Positions 60,301-64,000 of a stretch of DNA of 64,000 bases are shown here, in pieces. The DNA comes from Leclercia adecarboxylata. GTDB lineage: Bacteria; Pseudomonadota; Gammaproteobacteria; Enterobacterales; Enterobacteriaceae. The stretch is from NCBI RefSeq assembly GCF_023639785.1, contig NZ_CP098325.1, positions 3,534,001 through 3,598,000 of the forward strand, in the 5' to 3' direction. The position numbers were made by a program, and so were the translations under genes. Numbering within the stretch: the first letter of the stretch is position 1; each line of letters opens with the position of its first letter. The notes under the pieces are model-generated. The model was given only the letters and a program-made list of their open reading frames with translations, had not been told where the DNA came from and made no database searches.

Positions 60301-61491
60301 GATAAGGACACTGCCTCCCTGAACATCACCCCGACACCGGTGGCGCTGGATGCGGTCAACGACGTCAGCCGTGAGATGGTGGTGGATGCCACGCCGCAGG
60401 TCGCAGCCTATCGCGATGATACGGTGGGTGTCGCCACCTGGAACGCCGCCCTGCTGGCCTCAACGTCCGGCAGCGGCAGCGGCACCTTTGTGGTGGCGGC
60501 CAATACCGCCCTGCATGACGTCGTGCTCCACTTTAACGTCGCCTCCCTGCTGTCGCTGGGTGGCCTGAACGTGAACTGGACCATTACCGGGGGTGGGGTG
60601 ACCCGAACCGGTTCCTTCAACGGCGGTCTGCTGCTGGGGGGCACAGCCACCATCAACCTCCCGGATCTGGATCTGAATGCCGGGACCTACACCCTGAGCT
60701 TTACCGGGTCTATGGGGCCGCTGGCGGCAGGCCAGATCTCCATCACCCCTTACGTCACCGGGACCACCCTGTACCTGAACAATGAGCTCACCACCGCGGG
60801 CCACACCGTCACCGGCAATATCTATGACGGCACCGATTCGCTGGGCGTGCTGGATCAGGTGAGCTCGGTGGACAGCCGTCTGAGCATTACCGGCTACAAC
60901 GGCACCACCACGACGCTGGATCCGTACACCACCGCCACGGCCACCGCGACGGTTCAGGGGCACTACGGCGTGCTGACCATCGGCGTGGACGGCGCGTACA
61001 CCTACACCCTGAACAGCGGCGTTTCGCTGGCATCCATGACGAGCAAGGAGACCTTTACCTACAAACTGACCGGCGAAAACGGCACCTCCGATACCGCCAC
61101 CCTCACCATCAACATGGCACCGAAATTTGTCAGCTCGGAGCATAACGATACCTTCACCGGTAGCGCTTATGGCGACACGCTGATTTACGAAGTGCTGAAC
61201 AACACGGCGGGGAACGGCACGGCAGGCAACGGCGGCAACGACCACTGGACCAACTTCTCACTGGCGCAGGGAGACAAGATCGATATAAGCGATCTGCTGG
61301 TGGGCTGGAACGGTGATAACGCCACGCTGGGTAACTATTTGCATGTCACGAACAGCAATGGCAATACCGTGATCTCCGTCGACCGGGACGGAGCGGCAAA
61401 TATTTACACCAATACTACACTTGTAACACTGGATAACGTTCAGACAACTTACGAGGAGCTGGTTAACCAGAATCATATCATTACCGGTTAG
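45325..61491 (+). CDS. Giant BapA-type type I secreted adhesin, about 43 Ig-like domains
   Basis: The product is 5,388 residues, and I see no cysteine in it. It has a prefix domain (1-110), a hydrophobic WPWALGGVAVAGGIALAAG segment, and a glycine/asparagine/aspartate-rich linker (138-175). About 43 bacterial Ig-like domains of 75-110 residues follow (about 182-4490). Residues 563-2389 and 2390-4225 are two copies of one 18-domain block. Three related modules of about 250-265 residues come next (4497-5268), then the type I secretion target domain ending in TTYEELVNQNHIITG. The downstream TolC-like and ABC genes are its probable exporter. It would act at the cell surface in biofilm formation or attachment. 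Salmonella BapA and SiiE have comparable layouts; ligand and cell retention are unknown. Confidence 0.92.
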   Translation: MSKITVISKLTHVETVTDGSQVTLNDTSIVKIDAERADILEYNRNGNDLIIKLTDGETITVKNFFVSGDQGISQLVLEEENGALWWIADPMAGESYQSIASIDALLAGTTASTSEGAAIWPWALGGVAVAGGIALAAGGGGGGGGGSDNDGGNNNGGGNGGDGDNGTGGNPTLPGTNPNDTTPPGAAGNLRFSADGTKLSGSAEANSLITVTDANGNVIGTGQTNGNGEFTVDLGKPYTNGETLTVTPTDGAGNVGPGTPVTAADTTPPAAPVVASVTDDVGSVTGSLTSGQTTDDARPTFSGSGEPGSTITIYDNGNAIGTAQVNGDGSWTFTPATALGDGAHQITTRATDGAGNTGLASPAFGFTVDTVAPNAPTGVTVNDTTGSVQGVVAAGQSTDANRPSLNGTGEAGSTIRIYDNGQLVGQATVGADGKWSFTPETPLADGPHAITLTETDLAGNTSAASEPFAFTIDRTPPAQPTISQIPGGTEVIGTAEPGSTITITNGAGEPIGSGLTDANGEFRVVLSEAQTEGDTLNVVATDAAGNASQPVNVVVGDVTPPLAPTDLQISDDGATVTGKAEAGSTVTIRDGDDVIGRGVADADGNFDIILSTPRLNGEDLAVTATDAAGNTGPQATVTAPDVTPPEAPVITSVVDNEDDITGVVLDGQVTNDTQPVISGTGEPGTTIYIYSGEVQVGFAEVDAEGNWSTELLLVDDGGYVLRAEAVDRYNNHSQPSNTWSIIIDATAPDAPAITQVINDLPDSAGVINNNGTTNDNRPTLYGTGEAGSTVSIRVDGVEIGTAQVGNGGEWSFTPATALEEGEHNITVVAKDAAGNSSDVSGAFTLTVDTTAPEVPVITRVEDNTGSVQGDVGNNVPTDETRPVIHGTGPANSQISLYEGTTLLGTVTTNGDGVWSLQLTTPLVNGTHVITATVSDAVGNTSTSESFNLVVDTLAPVTPALPTITVNPDGGEQQPLLPGGSTRDTTPTLSGTGVEGDVVTIYNGTTPIGETTVQPDGTWTWTPPEGLPNGTYDLSLTVTNSDGAGNESAPSQPVSITIDTEAPDQPDAPAITDNVSEITGPVGNNGATNDTRPVLSGTGTPDDTISIYDQTAAGNVKVGEVVVDVNGNWTWRPDEELAQGQHSFTVTATDEAGNVSVVSNTVTVTVDSQIPAIPTIGSVDDNLPAGGSSNSNTPTVTGTGENGTTVILYSNGVEVGRGQVTNGSWSITTPELKDGPTTLTVAAVDAAGNVSGVGGDFAFTVDTLPPGIPQLLEISDSTLANGTLYVNNATPTLSGTGEPLSTITVLIDGNAVGQVQANAEGVWTLPLPEGTVLANDNHTITVVASDAAGNTSESSPVSVIVDTLAPDVPVVTDIVSGGTPLNGTAEAGATVTVTGQGGVVLGTGFANELGQFSVALTPPQYNETILTVVASDAAGNTSDAATFNVPATPQLPDAPVIDTIIDDNGTENVNVKGGSSNDATPILNGTAIPGSVVNIYLDGSATPLGTVTADAQTGAWTFPIETALSEGSHSFSVTAIIDGLTSTQSPGATVNIDLTPPAAPAFGSVIDDVGPVSGAVVSGTPTNDDLPTFNGTATPGDVITLYSGDTVLGTATVGNTGAWSITLAQPLDDDTYSLTLTATDPAGNESLRSEAFSLVVDTTAGEVLITGANDNVDPVSGNVADGGSTNDNTPTLTGTAEAGSSVAIYDGIRLLGTVTASTAGTWTFTPTSVLAEGQHVFTAVATDSAGNVTPVSGTYTLTVDMTPPATPAIVSINDDVEGSTGQLTNGQVTNDTRPELTGTGVAGSTVHILDNGQEIGTAVVSSSGNWSFTPASDLAPGPHDLRVSATDAAGNVSGTSPVFTINIDTAAPLAPVLATVVDDVGPATSTLASGDTTNDALPTFTGSGEVGATIHIIVDDQEIGTAVVNAAGSWTFTPEAPLGEGTRSITFTATDTAGNTGPASEPFILTVDTLAPAAPTLTSISDNVGTIQTPITTSGQATDDTTPTLTGRAEANATVTIYDNGAVLTTVQANDAGDWTYTPTEALSSGSHTFTTRATDAAGNLSEVSPGFTLIVDTLKPVAPTIALAQDDVAPVTGSLTSGSSTNDNLPVLTGTSEPNARVQIFEGDTLLAEGVADASGNWSIPLTEPLDDAQHSFTAVAIDAAGNASDPSATFTLTVDTGTPEAPVLVSVTDDVGTTVLLDNGQLTNDANPTLRGTAEAGSTVSVYDGTTLLGTALVGDDNAWIFTPLSPLGDGEHTLTVTTTDAAGNVSLPTGGFTINVDATAPVAPAIVSIVDDTGSVQGPVLNGNPTNDTRPTLNGTAEAGAIVRIYDGDTLVGETLANGEGQWTLAQTTTTLTDGVHNFTATATDPAGNLSPASPVVSITVDTIAPGAPDSFTILNNGNTLTGQGEAGSTITVRDGDTVIGTGVVNDTGSFSITLTTPKLNGELLTVTATDIAGNTGAEGQVTAPDTTPPAVPVITDVVDNVTDFTGTVNDGQTTNDNTPLVRGTGVANATILLYSGTELVGTTQVSPGGTWEIQLTAPLPDGGHVLTAQSADAAGNNSAPSNSWSIVVDATAPDAPVITQAINDLSGSPVAIANNGATNDSQPTLSGTGEAGTTLSIRVDGVEVGTTQVGAGGAWTFTPPEALGEGLRVITVVAKDAAGNTGEPSVAFNITIDTVPPAAPVITLAEDTTGTVTGDVVSDQPTDETQPLIRGTGPANSQINLYEGTTLLGTATTSATGAWSIQLATPLGNGTHALTATVTDAAGNTATSGTFNLVIDNVPPATPEVPAITVNPDGGGETILTGGDSTRDTTPTLSGTGNEGDIVTIYNGTTPIGETTVQPGGTWTWTPPEGLPNGTYDLSLTVTNSDGAGNESAPSQPISITIDTEAPDAPALPVVTDNVSDITGPVANNGATNDTRPVLTGTGTPDDVITIYDQTTAGNLPVGEVVVDINGNWTWRPDLPLTEGSHSFTLTATDPAGNASPVSGAMTVTVDSLVPEIPVISTVNDNVGPVTGNITAGGSSNDNTPTVTGTGENGTTVILYSNGIEVGRGLVSDGGWTITTSALRDGATTLTVAALDAAGNRSEAGSDFAFTIDTVPPAIPQLLEISDSTLAGGQLYANSSTPTLSGTGEPLSTISVYADNTLLGQVQTNAEGQWTLSVPAGTPLTDNPHTFTLVASDAAGNTSESTPVNVVIDTQAPGVPVVTGIVSGGTPLTGTAEAGATITVTGPGGAVLGTGVTNDLGQFSIALTPPQSDAVTLSLTASDVAGNTSLPGTYDVPATPALPDVPVIDAILDDNGTGGSVNVKGLSSNDATPTLTGTAIPGSVVSVYLDGSTTPLGTVTADATTGAWSFPIATALAEGNHSFSVTATVGAETSGQSPGATVNIDLTPPAAPTLGTLVDNVGTVTGSVVSGTPTNDNQPTLNGTATPGDVITIYAGDTVLGTVPVSATGAWSFTPATALDDGTYTLLITATDPAGNQSQPSAPFSLVVDTVTAAPVITGANDDVGPVTGNVVSGGVTNDNTPTLSGSAEAGSSVAIYEGTRLLGTVVANDSGVWSFTPTVVLAEGVHSFTAIATDVAGNVSAASGAYTLTVDMTPPATPVLVSVNDDVAGNTGVLVSGQLTNDARPELTGTGVAGSTVHILDNGQEIGTVLVDGTGNWRFTPTSDLAQGPHELRVSATDAAGNLSGTSPAFSLNVDTVAPLAPVLVTVVDDVGTLTGPVNNGGITNDTRPTFNGTGEAGSIVSILVDGEAIGTAVVNASGSWTFTPDTALAEGLRSVTLTATDPAGNTGPVSAAFTLTVDTTAPAAPTIVAAADNVGAIQTPITVSGQVTDDATPTLTGRAAASATVTIYDNGVALGSVQASAAGDWTFTPESALDNGSHTFTASATDAAGNLSEASAGFTLIVDTVKPLAPVITLAQDDVGTLTGSLISGQRTDDTLPVLTGTSEANARVQIFEGNTLLGTTTADASGNWTIPLTTPLTNATHNFTAVATDAAGNASDPSNTFSLTVDTLPPAVPVLVSVVDDVGTVTTLTSGQLTNDAKPTLSGTAEAGSTVNVYDGALLLGSVVADANNAWSFTPATPLADGLHTLTVTATDAVGNVSLPTAGFTVNVDATAPTAPTITSVVDDVGTIQGPVVNGNPTNDTRLTLNGTAEANSVVRIYDGTTLVGEVTANAQGQWTLAQTTTTLTDGVHNFTATATDAAGNLSPASPVTAITVDTIAPGAPGGFTVLESGGRVNGTAEAGSTVTILGTDNVTVLGTGVADASGRFSIALTTPQVNAELLHVFATDRAGNAGLTVDLRMPYSVIPTAPVITSVNDNVGSIIGNLLNGQSTDDTTPTLTGTAQPLSTITLYDNNVLLATVTTNAAGVWTYTPTVPLGNGSHAFTATAGNAVGTSPVTPLSTVVVDTVAPGTPQGTFNADGSVLSGTAEAGSTITLLLSDNSVVTTTANAQGSWSYTFLDKQSEGERITLSATDAAGNTSATGTVIAPNLPLSASDNVVGLALTTNATTSTAQYSDYGVQLVGGVGNVLSLLGENSAQVTFTVPTGGSADMEINASATGIVLSLLNTMEIIVQRWNGTTWTTEIDTGLPQFANLLTLGASGVTLNLTGMQGGQYRVLSYNSNLLATGTYTSLDVDVVQTTAGTLTGTLVQNGNVITDTDPVSGSDSAPNGTVVTSVTNANGETVNVAAGAAGTTINGLYGTLNLHADGSYTYTLTNTSASVLGRTDTFIYNIAGKGATDDARLVITLGENTVRNSVTAVDDTASLTFGTEVHAIDYGPSSQGGFTVVGVNLGNVLNLNLLDDRSESVKYSVAEGTTRTMTIQSTVGGVALASVFDLYIYKFNPATQSYERMRTEAGWLRAPLLGGSSAPLTLTLPAGDYIFLLNTVSGITALTGYRLNVLEDHVYAVTSTTAATTGDVLQSDIVPAGTHVTQVNGVDVNATGTTRIDGQYGTLLIDADGKYTYTLRAGVGADLISTPDTFIYTVTAPNGDKDTASLNITPTPVALDAVNDVSREMVVDATPQVAAYRDDTVGVATWNAALLASTSGSGSGTFVVAANTALHDVVLHFNVASLLSLGGLNVNWTITGGGVTRTGSFNGGLLLGGTATINLPDLDLNAGTYTLSFTGSMGPLAAGQISITPYVTGTTLYLNNELTTAGHTVTGNIYDGTDSLGVLDQVSSVDSRLSITGYNGTTTTLDPYTTATATATVQGHYGVLTIGVDGAYTYTLNSGVSLASMTSKETFTYKLTGENGTSDTATLTINMAPKFVSSEHNDTFTGSAYGDTLIYEVLNNTAGNGTAGNGGNDHWTNFSLAQGDKIDISDLLVGWNGDNATLGNYLHVTNSNGNTVISVDRDGAANIYTNTTLVTLDNVQTTYEELVNQNHIITG
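47011..52491 (+). repeat. 18-domain superrepeat, copy 1 (giant adhesin)
   Basis: This 5,481-base segment encodes 18 Ig-like domains. Their landmark sequences in order include LQISDDGATVTG, ITSVVDNEDDITG, ITQVINDLPDSAG, ITVNPDGGEQQP, LLEISDSTLANG, IVSGGTPLNG, ITGANDNVDPVSG, IQTPITTSGQ and VQGPVLNGNP. Every domain has a counterpart at the same place in copy 2. The period is 1,827 residues. Confidence 0.88.
52492..57999 (+). repeat. 18-domain superrepeat, copy 2 (giant adhesin)
   Basis: This 5,508-base segment repeats the order of copy 1 domain by domain, for example ITQAINDLSGSP, ITVNPDGGGETI, LLEISDSTLAGG, IVSGGTPLTG, ITGANDDVGPVTG and IQTPITVSGQ. Similarity varies along its length. One stretch of 59 bases (53893-53951) is identical to 48409-48467. 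A partial third copy (domains 1 and 2 only) begins at 58000. Confidence 0.88.
58813..61130 (+). repeat. Three repeated modules before the secretion signal of the giant adhesin
   Basis: Residues about 4497-4760, 4761-5009 and 5010-5268 form three related modules. Each begins with a variable beta-rich half (landmarks ASDNVVGLAL, AVDDTASLTF, AVNDVSREMV). Each ends with a conserved half containing a YGTL/YGVL-x-(I/L)-x-x-DG-x-YTYTL segment, like VCBS/cadherin-type repeats. They are absent from the mini-adhesin. Confidence 0.75.
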
Positions 61492-61505
61492 CGCTAATAA
61501 CAAGA

Positions 61506-61526
61506 CCCGGGCGCCTGTCGCCCGGG
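61506..61526 (+). terminator. GC-rich hairpin between the giant adhesin and exporter genes
   Basis: CCCGGGCG and CGCCCGGG form a perfect 8-bp stem with a CCTGT loop, 14 bases after the adhesin stop. No T-run follows directly, and the exporter genes are downstream on the same strand. It may lower readthrough or shield the adhesin mRNA 3' end rather than stop transcription fully. Confidence 0.55.
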
Positions 61527-61568
61527 CTTAACATTATAAAGTTGTTCAGTTTTTTTAGGGATAATGCC

Positions 61569-62969
61569 ATGAACAAAGTACCTTGCTGGTGGCTTGGGTG
61601 CTGCCTGTTGTCTGCGCAGGTCCTTGCCGCCGACTCGCCTGCGGTTATCAGCTTTGGACAATTAAATGAAGATCGGGAGCTGCCCGCCCTGGACGGACGG
61701 GTCGCCCTGCCGACCAGCCAGGCCGCACCCGGTACCCTGACGCTGGGCGATGCGGTCACCCGCGCCGTTAACTGGCATCCCACCATTCGCGAAGCGGTGG
61801 GCAAACTTTACGAACAGATCCAGCAGGTTGATGTCGCCAAATCGAAATACTATCCGCAGATCAGCGCGGGCTTAGATAACGGCTACAGCAACAACTCCAG
61901 CGATACCGGCTTTACCCCCTCCGTGGTTGTCTCCCTCTCCCAGATGCTCTATGACTTTGGCAAGGTCGCCAGCCAGGTGCGCGCCGAAGACGCGGGCGTG
62001 GTCCAGCAGCAGGCCAACGTCCTGCTGAGCATCGACACCATCGCCCGGGACACCGCCACCGCGCTGGTGCAGGTGCAGATGTGGCAGCAGATGGTGGAGA
62101 CCGCCGAGGAGCAGCTTGAGGCGCTTGGCGCTATCGGCAAACTGACCCGCCAGCGTAACGACGAAGGGGCCACCTCGCTCTCGGACGTGGTGCAGACCGA
62201 CGCCCGTATCGAAGGGGCGCGCTCGCAGCTGATGCAGTATCAGGCCAACCTCGACAGCGCCCGCGCGACGCTGATGAGCAACCTCGGCTGGAGCAACCTG
62301 AACGGGGTCAGCAACGCGTTCCCGGAAAAACTCGCCCGCAGCTGCGACATCAACGAGCCGGATGACCGGCTGGTGCCCGCGGTGCTCGCGTCCTGGGCGC
62401 AGGCCAACGTGGCGCAGGCCAATCTCGATTACGCCAACGCCCAGATGACCCCCACCGTCTCCCTTGAGCCGCAGGTGCGTCACTATATGAACGAGCGCTA
62501 CCCCGGCCACGACACGCTGGATAAAACCCAGTACAACGTCTCGGTGAACGTCGAGATGCCCATCTATCAGGGCGGTGGCCTGAACGCGCGGCGCAATGCC
62601 GCCAGCCACGCGGTAGAGGCGGCCCAGTCCAATATTCAGCGCACCCGGCTGGACGTGCGGCAAAAGCTCCTGGAGTCCAAAAGCCAGGTGATGAGCCTGA
62701 TGAGCACCCTGCAGATCCAGTCCCGCCAGGAGACGCTCAGCCAGCGCACCCGGGAGCTTTATCAGCAGCAGTATCTGGATCTGGGCTCCCGCCCGCTGCT
62801 TGACGTCCTGAACGCCGAGCAGGAGGTCTACCAGGCCCGCTTTACCCAGTGGCAAACCGCCGGGCAGCTCCGCCAGCTACAGATCAACTGCCTGTATAAC
62901 ACCGGGCGGATGCGCAATGCCTTCGGCCTTGAAAACCACACCATTCAGTCAGTGGAGATCCAGCCATGA
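61569..62969 (+). CDS. TolC-like outer membrane channel of a type I secretion system
   Basis: The product is 466 residues with a signal peptide (MNKVPCWWLGCCLLSAQVLA) and two TolC-type outer membrane efflux repeats. TLGDAVTRAVNWHPTIREA starts the first; NVEMPIYQGGGLNARRNAA and LLDVLNAEQEVYQAR are typical of the second. It would form the outer membrane and periplasmic tunnel for the adhesins. The frame is open nine codons upstream; the ATG at 61569 gives the better signal peptide. Its stop overlaps the next gene (ATGA). Confidence 0.88.
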   Translation: MNKVPCWWLGCCLLSAQVLAADSPAVISFGQLNEDRELPALDGRVALPTSQAAPGTLTLGDAVTRAVNWHPTIREAVGKLYEQIQQVDVAKSKYYPQISAGLDNGYSNNSSDTGFTPSVVVSLSQMLYDFGKVASQVRAEDAGVVQQQANVLLSIDTIARDTATALVQVQMWQQMVETAEEQLEALGAIGKLTRQRNDEGATSLSDVVQTDARIEGARSQLMQYQANLDSARATLMSNLGWSNLNGVSNAFPEKLARSCDINEPDDRLVPAVLASWAQANVAQANLDYANAQMTPTVSLEPQVRHYMNERYPGHDTLDKTQYNVSVNVEMPIYQGGGLNARRNAASHAVEAAQSNIQRTRLDVRQKLLESKSQVMSLMSTLQIQSRQETLSQRTRELYQQQYLDLGSRPLLDVLNAEQEVYQARFTQWQTAGQLRQLQINCLYNTGRMRNAFGLENHTIQSVEIQP

Positions 62970-64000
62970 TCCGAGACGATATCCTTTACGAGGACACACT
63001 GACGCAAGAGGCGCTGGAGCACTGGGCGCAGGCGTTTGGCTATGTCGCCACCCGCTACCGGGTGGCCTGCTCCCCCGGCGCGCTGGTGGCGGGTGCCCCC
63101 TGGCTACAGGGCAAAAGCAAAATCCCGGCGCTGACCGGGCTGGCCCGGGAGGCGGGCCTCTCCTTTCAGCTGCTGAGCAACGGCCAGGAGTCCATCAACA
63201 GCTGGCGTCTGCCGGTGGTGGTGGAGCTGGATGACGGCAAGATCGGCGTCATTGAGCACTTTGATGGCGAAGATATGCTGGATGTCTGCTTCTTCGACGG
63301 CAAGGCGCAGACCAACCGCATCTCGCTGGCGAAGATGCTACCGGCCATTCACCAGGTGGTGGCCCTGCGCCCGCTGGCGGCGCTGAAAGACAGCCGCGTG
63401 GATGCCTATATCTCAAAGTACCGCCCGGACTGGCTCTACCGGCTGGTGATGCGCGACCTGCGCCCCTACACCTACGTGATGCTGGCGGCGCTGTTCATCA
63501 ACCTGCTGTCCCTGGCGGGTATCCTGTTTTCGATGCAGGTGTATGACCGGGTGATCCCGGCCCAGTCCTACCCTACCCTGTATGTGCTGACCATCGGGGT
63601 GCTCATCGCCACGTTGTTCGGTTTTATTTTGCGTATCGCCCGCTCCCACATAATGGATCTGCTGGGCAAACGCGCCGACATGCGCGTCTCGGACCGGGTG
63701 TTCGGCCATGCCCTGCGCCTGCGCAACAGCGCGGTGCCCCGCTCCACCGGCAGCTTTATCTCCCAGCTGCGCGAGCTGGAGCAGATCCGCGAGATGGTCA
63801 CCTCCTCCACCATCTCCACCATTGTCGACCTGCCCTTCTTCTTCCTGTTCGTGATTGTGCTGGCGATTATCGCCCCGTCCCTGGCGTGGATCGCCCCGGT
63901 GGCGGCGGTGCTGATGGTGCTCCCGGGCCTGCTGCTGCAGAAAAAGCTGGCAGCGCTGGCGAAGCAGTCGGCCCATGAATCGACCCTGCGCAACGCCGTG
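62966..64000 (+). CDS. Type I secretion ABC transporter (LapB/BapC type), N-terminal fragment
   Basis: The first 345 codons are present and the window end cuts the gene. An N-terminal C39-peptidase-like domain (about residues 1-130) lacks an obvious intact catalytic triad, as in RTX-adhesin exporters that do not cut a leader peptide. ABC transmembrane helices follow (LRPYTYVMLAALFINLLSLAG, FSMQVYDRVIPAQSYPTLYVL) with SFISQLRELEQIREM. The ATPase domain must lie beyond the window. The start overlaps the TolC-like gene by four bases, so the exporter genes are coupled. Confidence 0.87.
   Translation, partial: MIRDDILYEDTLTQEALEHWAQAFGYVATRYRVACSPGALVAGAPWLQGKSKIPALTGLAREAGLSFQLLSNGQESINSWRLPVVVELDDGKIGVIEHFDGEDMLDVCFFDGKAQTNRISLAKMLPAIHQVVALRPLAALKDSRVDAYISKYRPDWLYRLVMRDLRPYTYVMLAALFINLLSLAGILFSMQVYDRVIPAQSYPTLYVLTIGVLIATLFGFILRIARSHIMDLLGKRADMRVSDRVFGHALRLRNSAVPRSTGSFISQLRELEQIREMVTSSTISTIVDLPFFFLFVIVLAIIAPSLAWIAPVAAVLMVLPGLLLQKKLAALAKQSAHESTLRNAV

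Noticed and set aside
45325..61491. Regularly spaced repeats as a possible CRISPR array
   Set aside because: The repeats are protein-coding, about 250-330 bases long, diverged and in frame. There are no short identical repeats with unique spacers and no cas genes.

Overview
The window is chromosomal DNA from a member of the Enterobacteriaceae. The core genes match Escherichia coli proteins in length and nearly in sequence, and the tmRNA tag reads ANDENYALAA. The purine-degradation (hpx) cluster is the type described in Klebsiella, so a Klebsiella/Enterobacter/Lelliottia/Kosakonia-like host is likely. I cannot name the genus from the sequence alone.

Bases 1-10750 are conserved core. On the minus strand lie trmD (cut by the window edge), rimM, rpsP and ffh. 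Then come ypjD and corB (+), grpE (-) with a heat-shock promoter, nadK and recN (+, with two LexA boxes), bamE (+), ratA-ratB (-), smpB (+) and the tmRNA gene ssrA. The 3' end of ssrA is a frequent integration site, but no integrase follows it.

Bases 10775-33231 hold a complete hpx purine-catabolic cluster: hpxKJIHGF, hpxU, hpxWXYZ, hpxB-A-S, hpxC, guaD, hpxT-Q-P, hpxO, hpxR and hpxDE. It reads as a route from hypoxanthine and guanine through urate, 5-hydroxyisourate, OHCU, allantoin, allantoate, ureidoglycine and oxalurate towards oxamate/oxalate. It has its own transporters (HpxFGHI, HpxC, HpxP) and regulators (HpxU, HpxS, HpxR). Six operons have a sigma-54-like -24/-12 element 36-54 bases before the start codon, which points to nitrogen-limitation control. 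Three perfect TTGTATACAA palindromes and one near-perfect copy surround hpxS.

Bases 33246-39863 hold an oxidoreductase gene and a complete sialic-acid operon, nanA-nanT-nanE-nanK-nanQ with nanR upstream. A triple GGTATA-type NanR operator precedes nanA. A repeat-rich gap and a secreted YceI-family gene follow.

Bases 41770-64000 hold a type I secreted adhesin locus of the BapA kind: a 925-residue mini-adhesin, a 5,388-residue giant adhesin, a TolC-like outer membrane protein and an ABC transporter cut by the window end. The two adhesins share the same N-terminal prefix domain, glycine linker, first Ig domains, C-terminal secretion signal and upstream DNA. The giant one carries an 18-domain block of about 5.5 kb that is duplicated once in tandem. 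This paired long/short architecture is the most unusual feature of the window.
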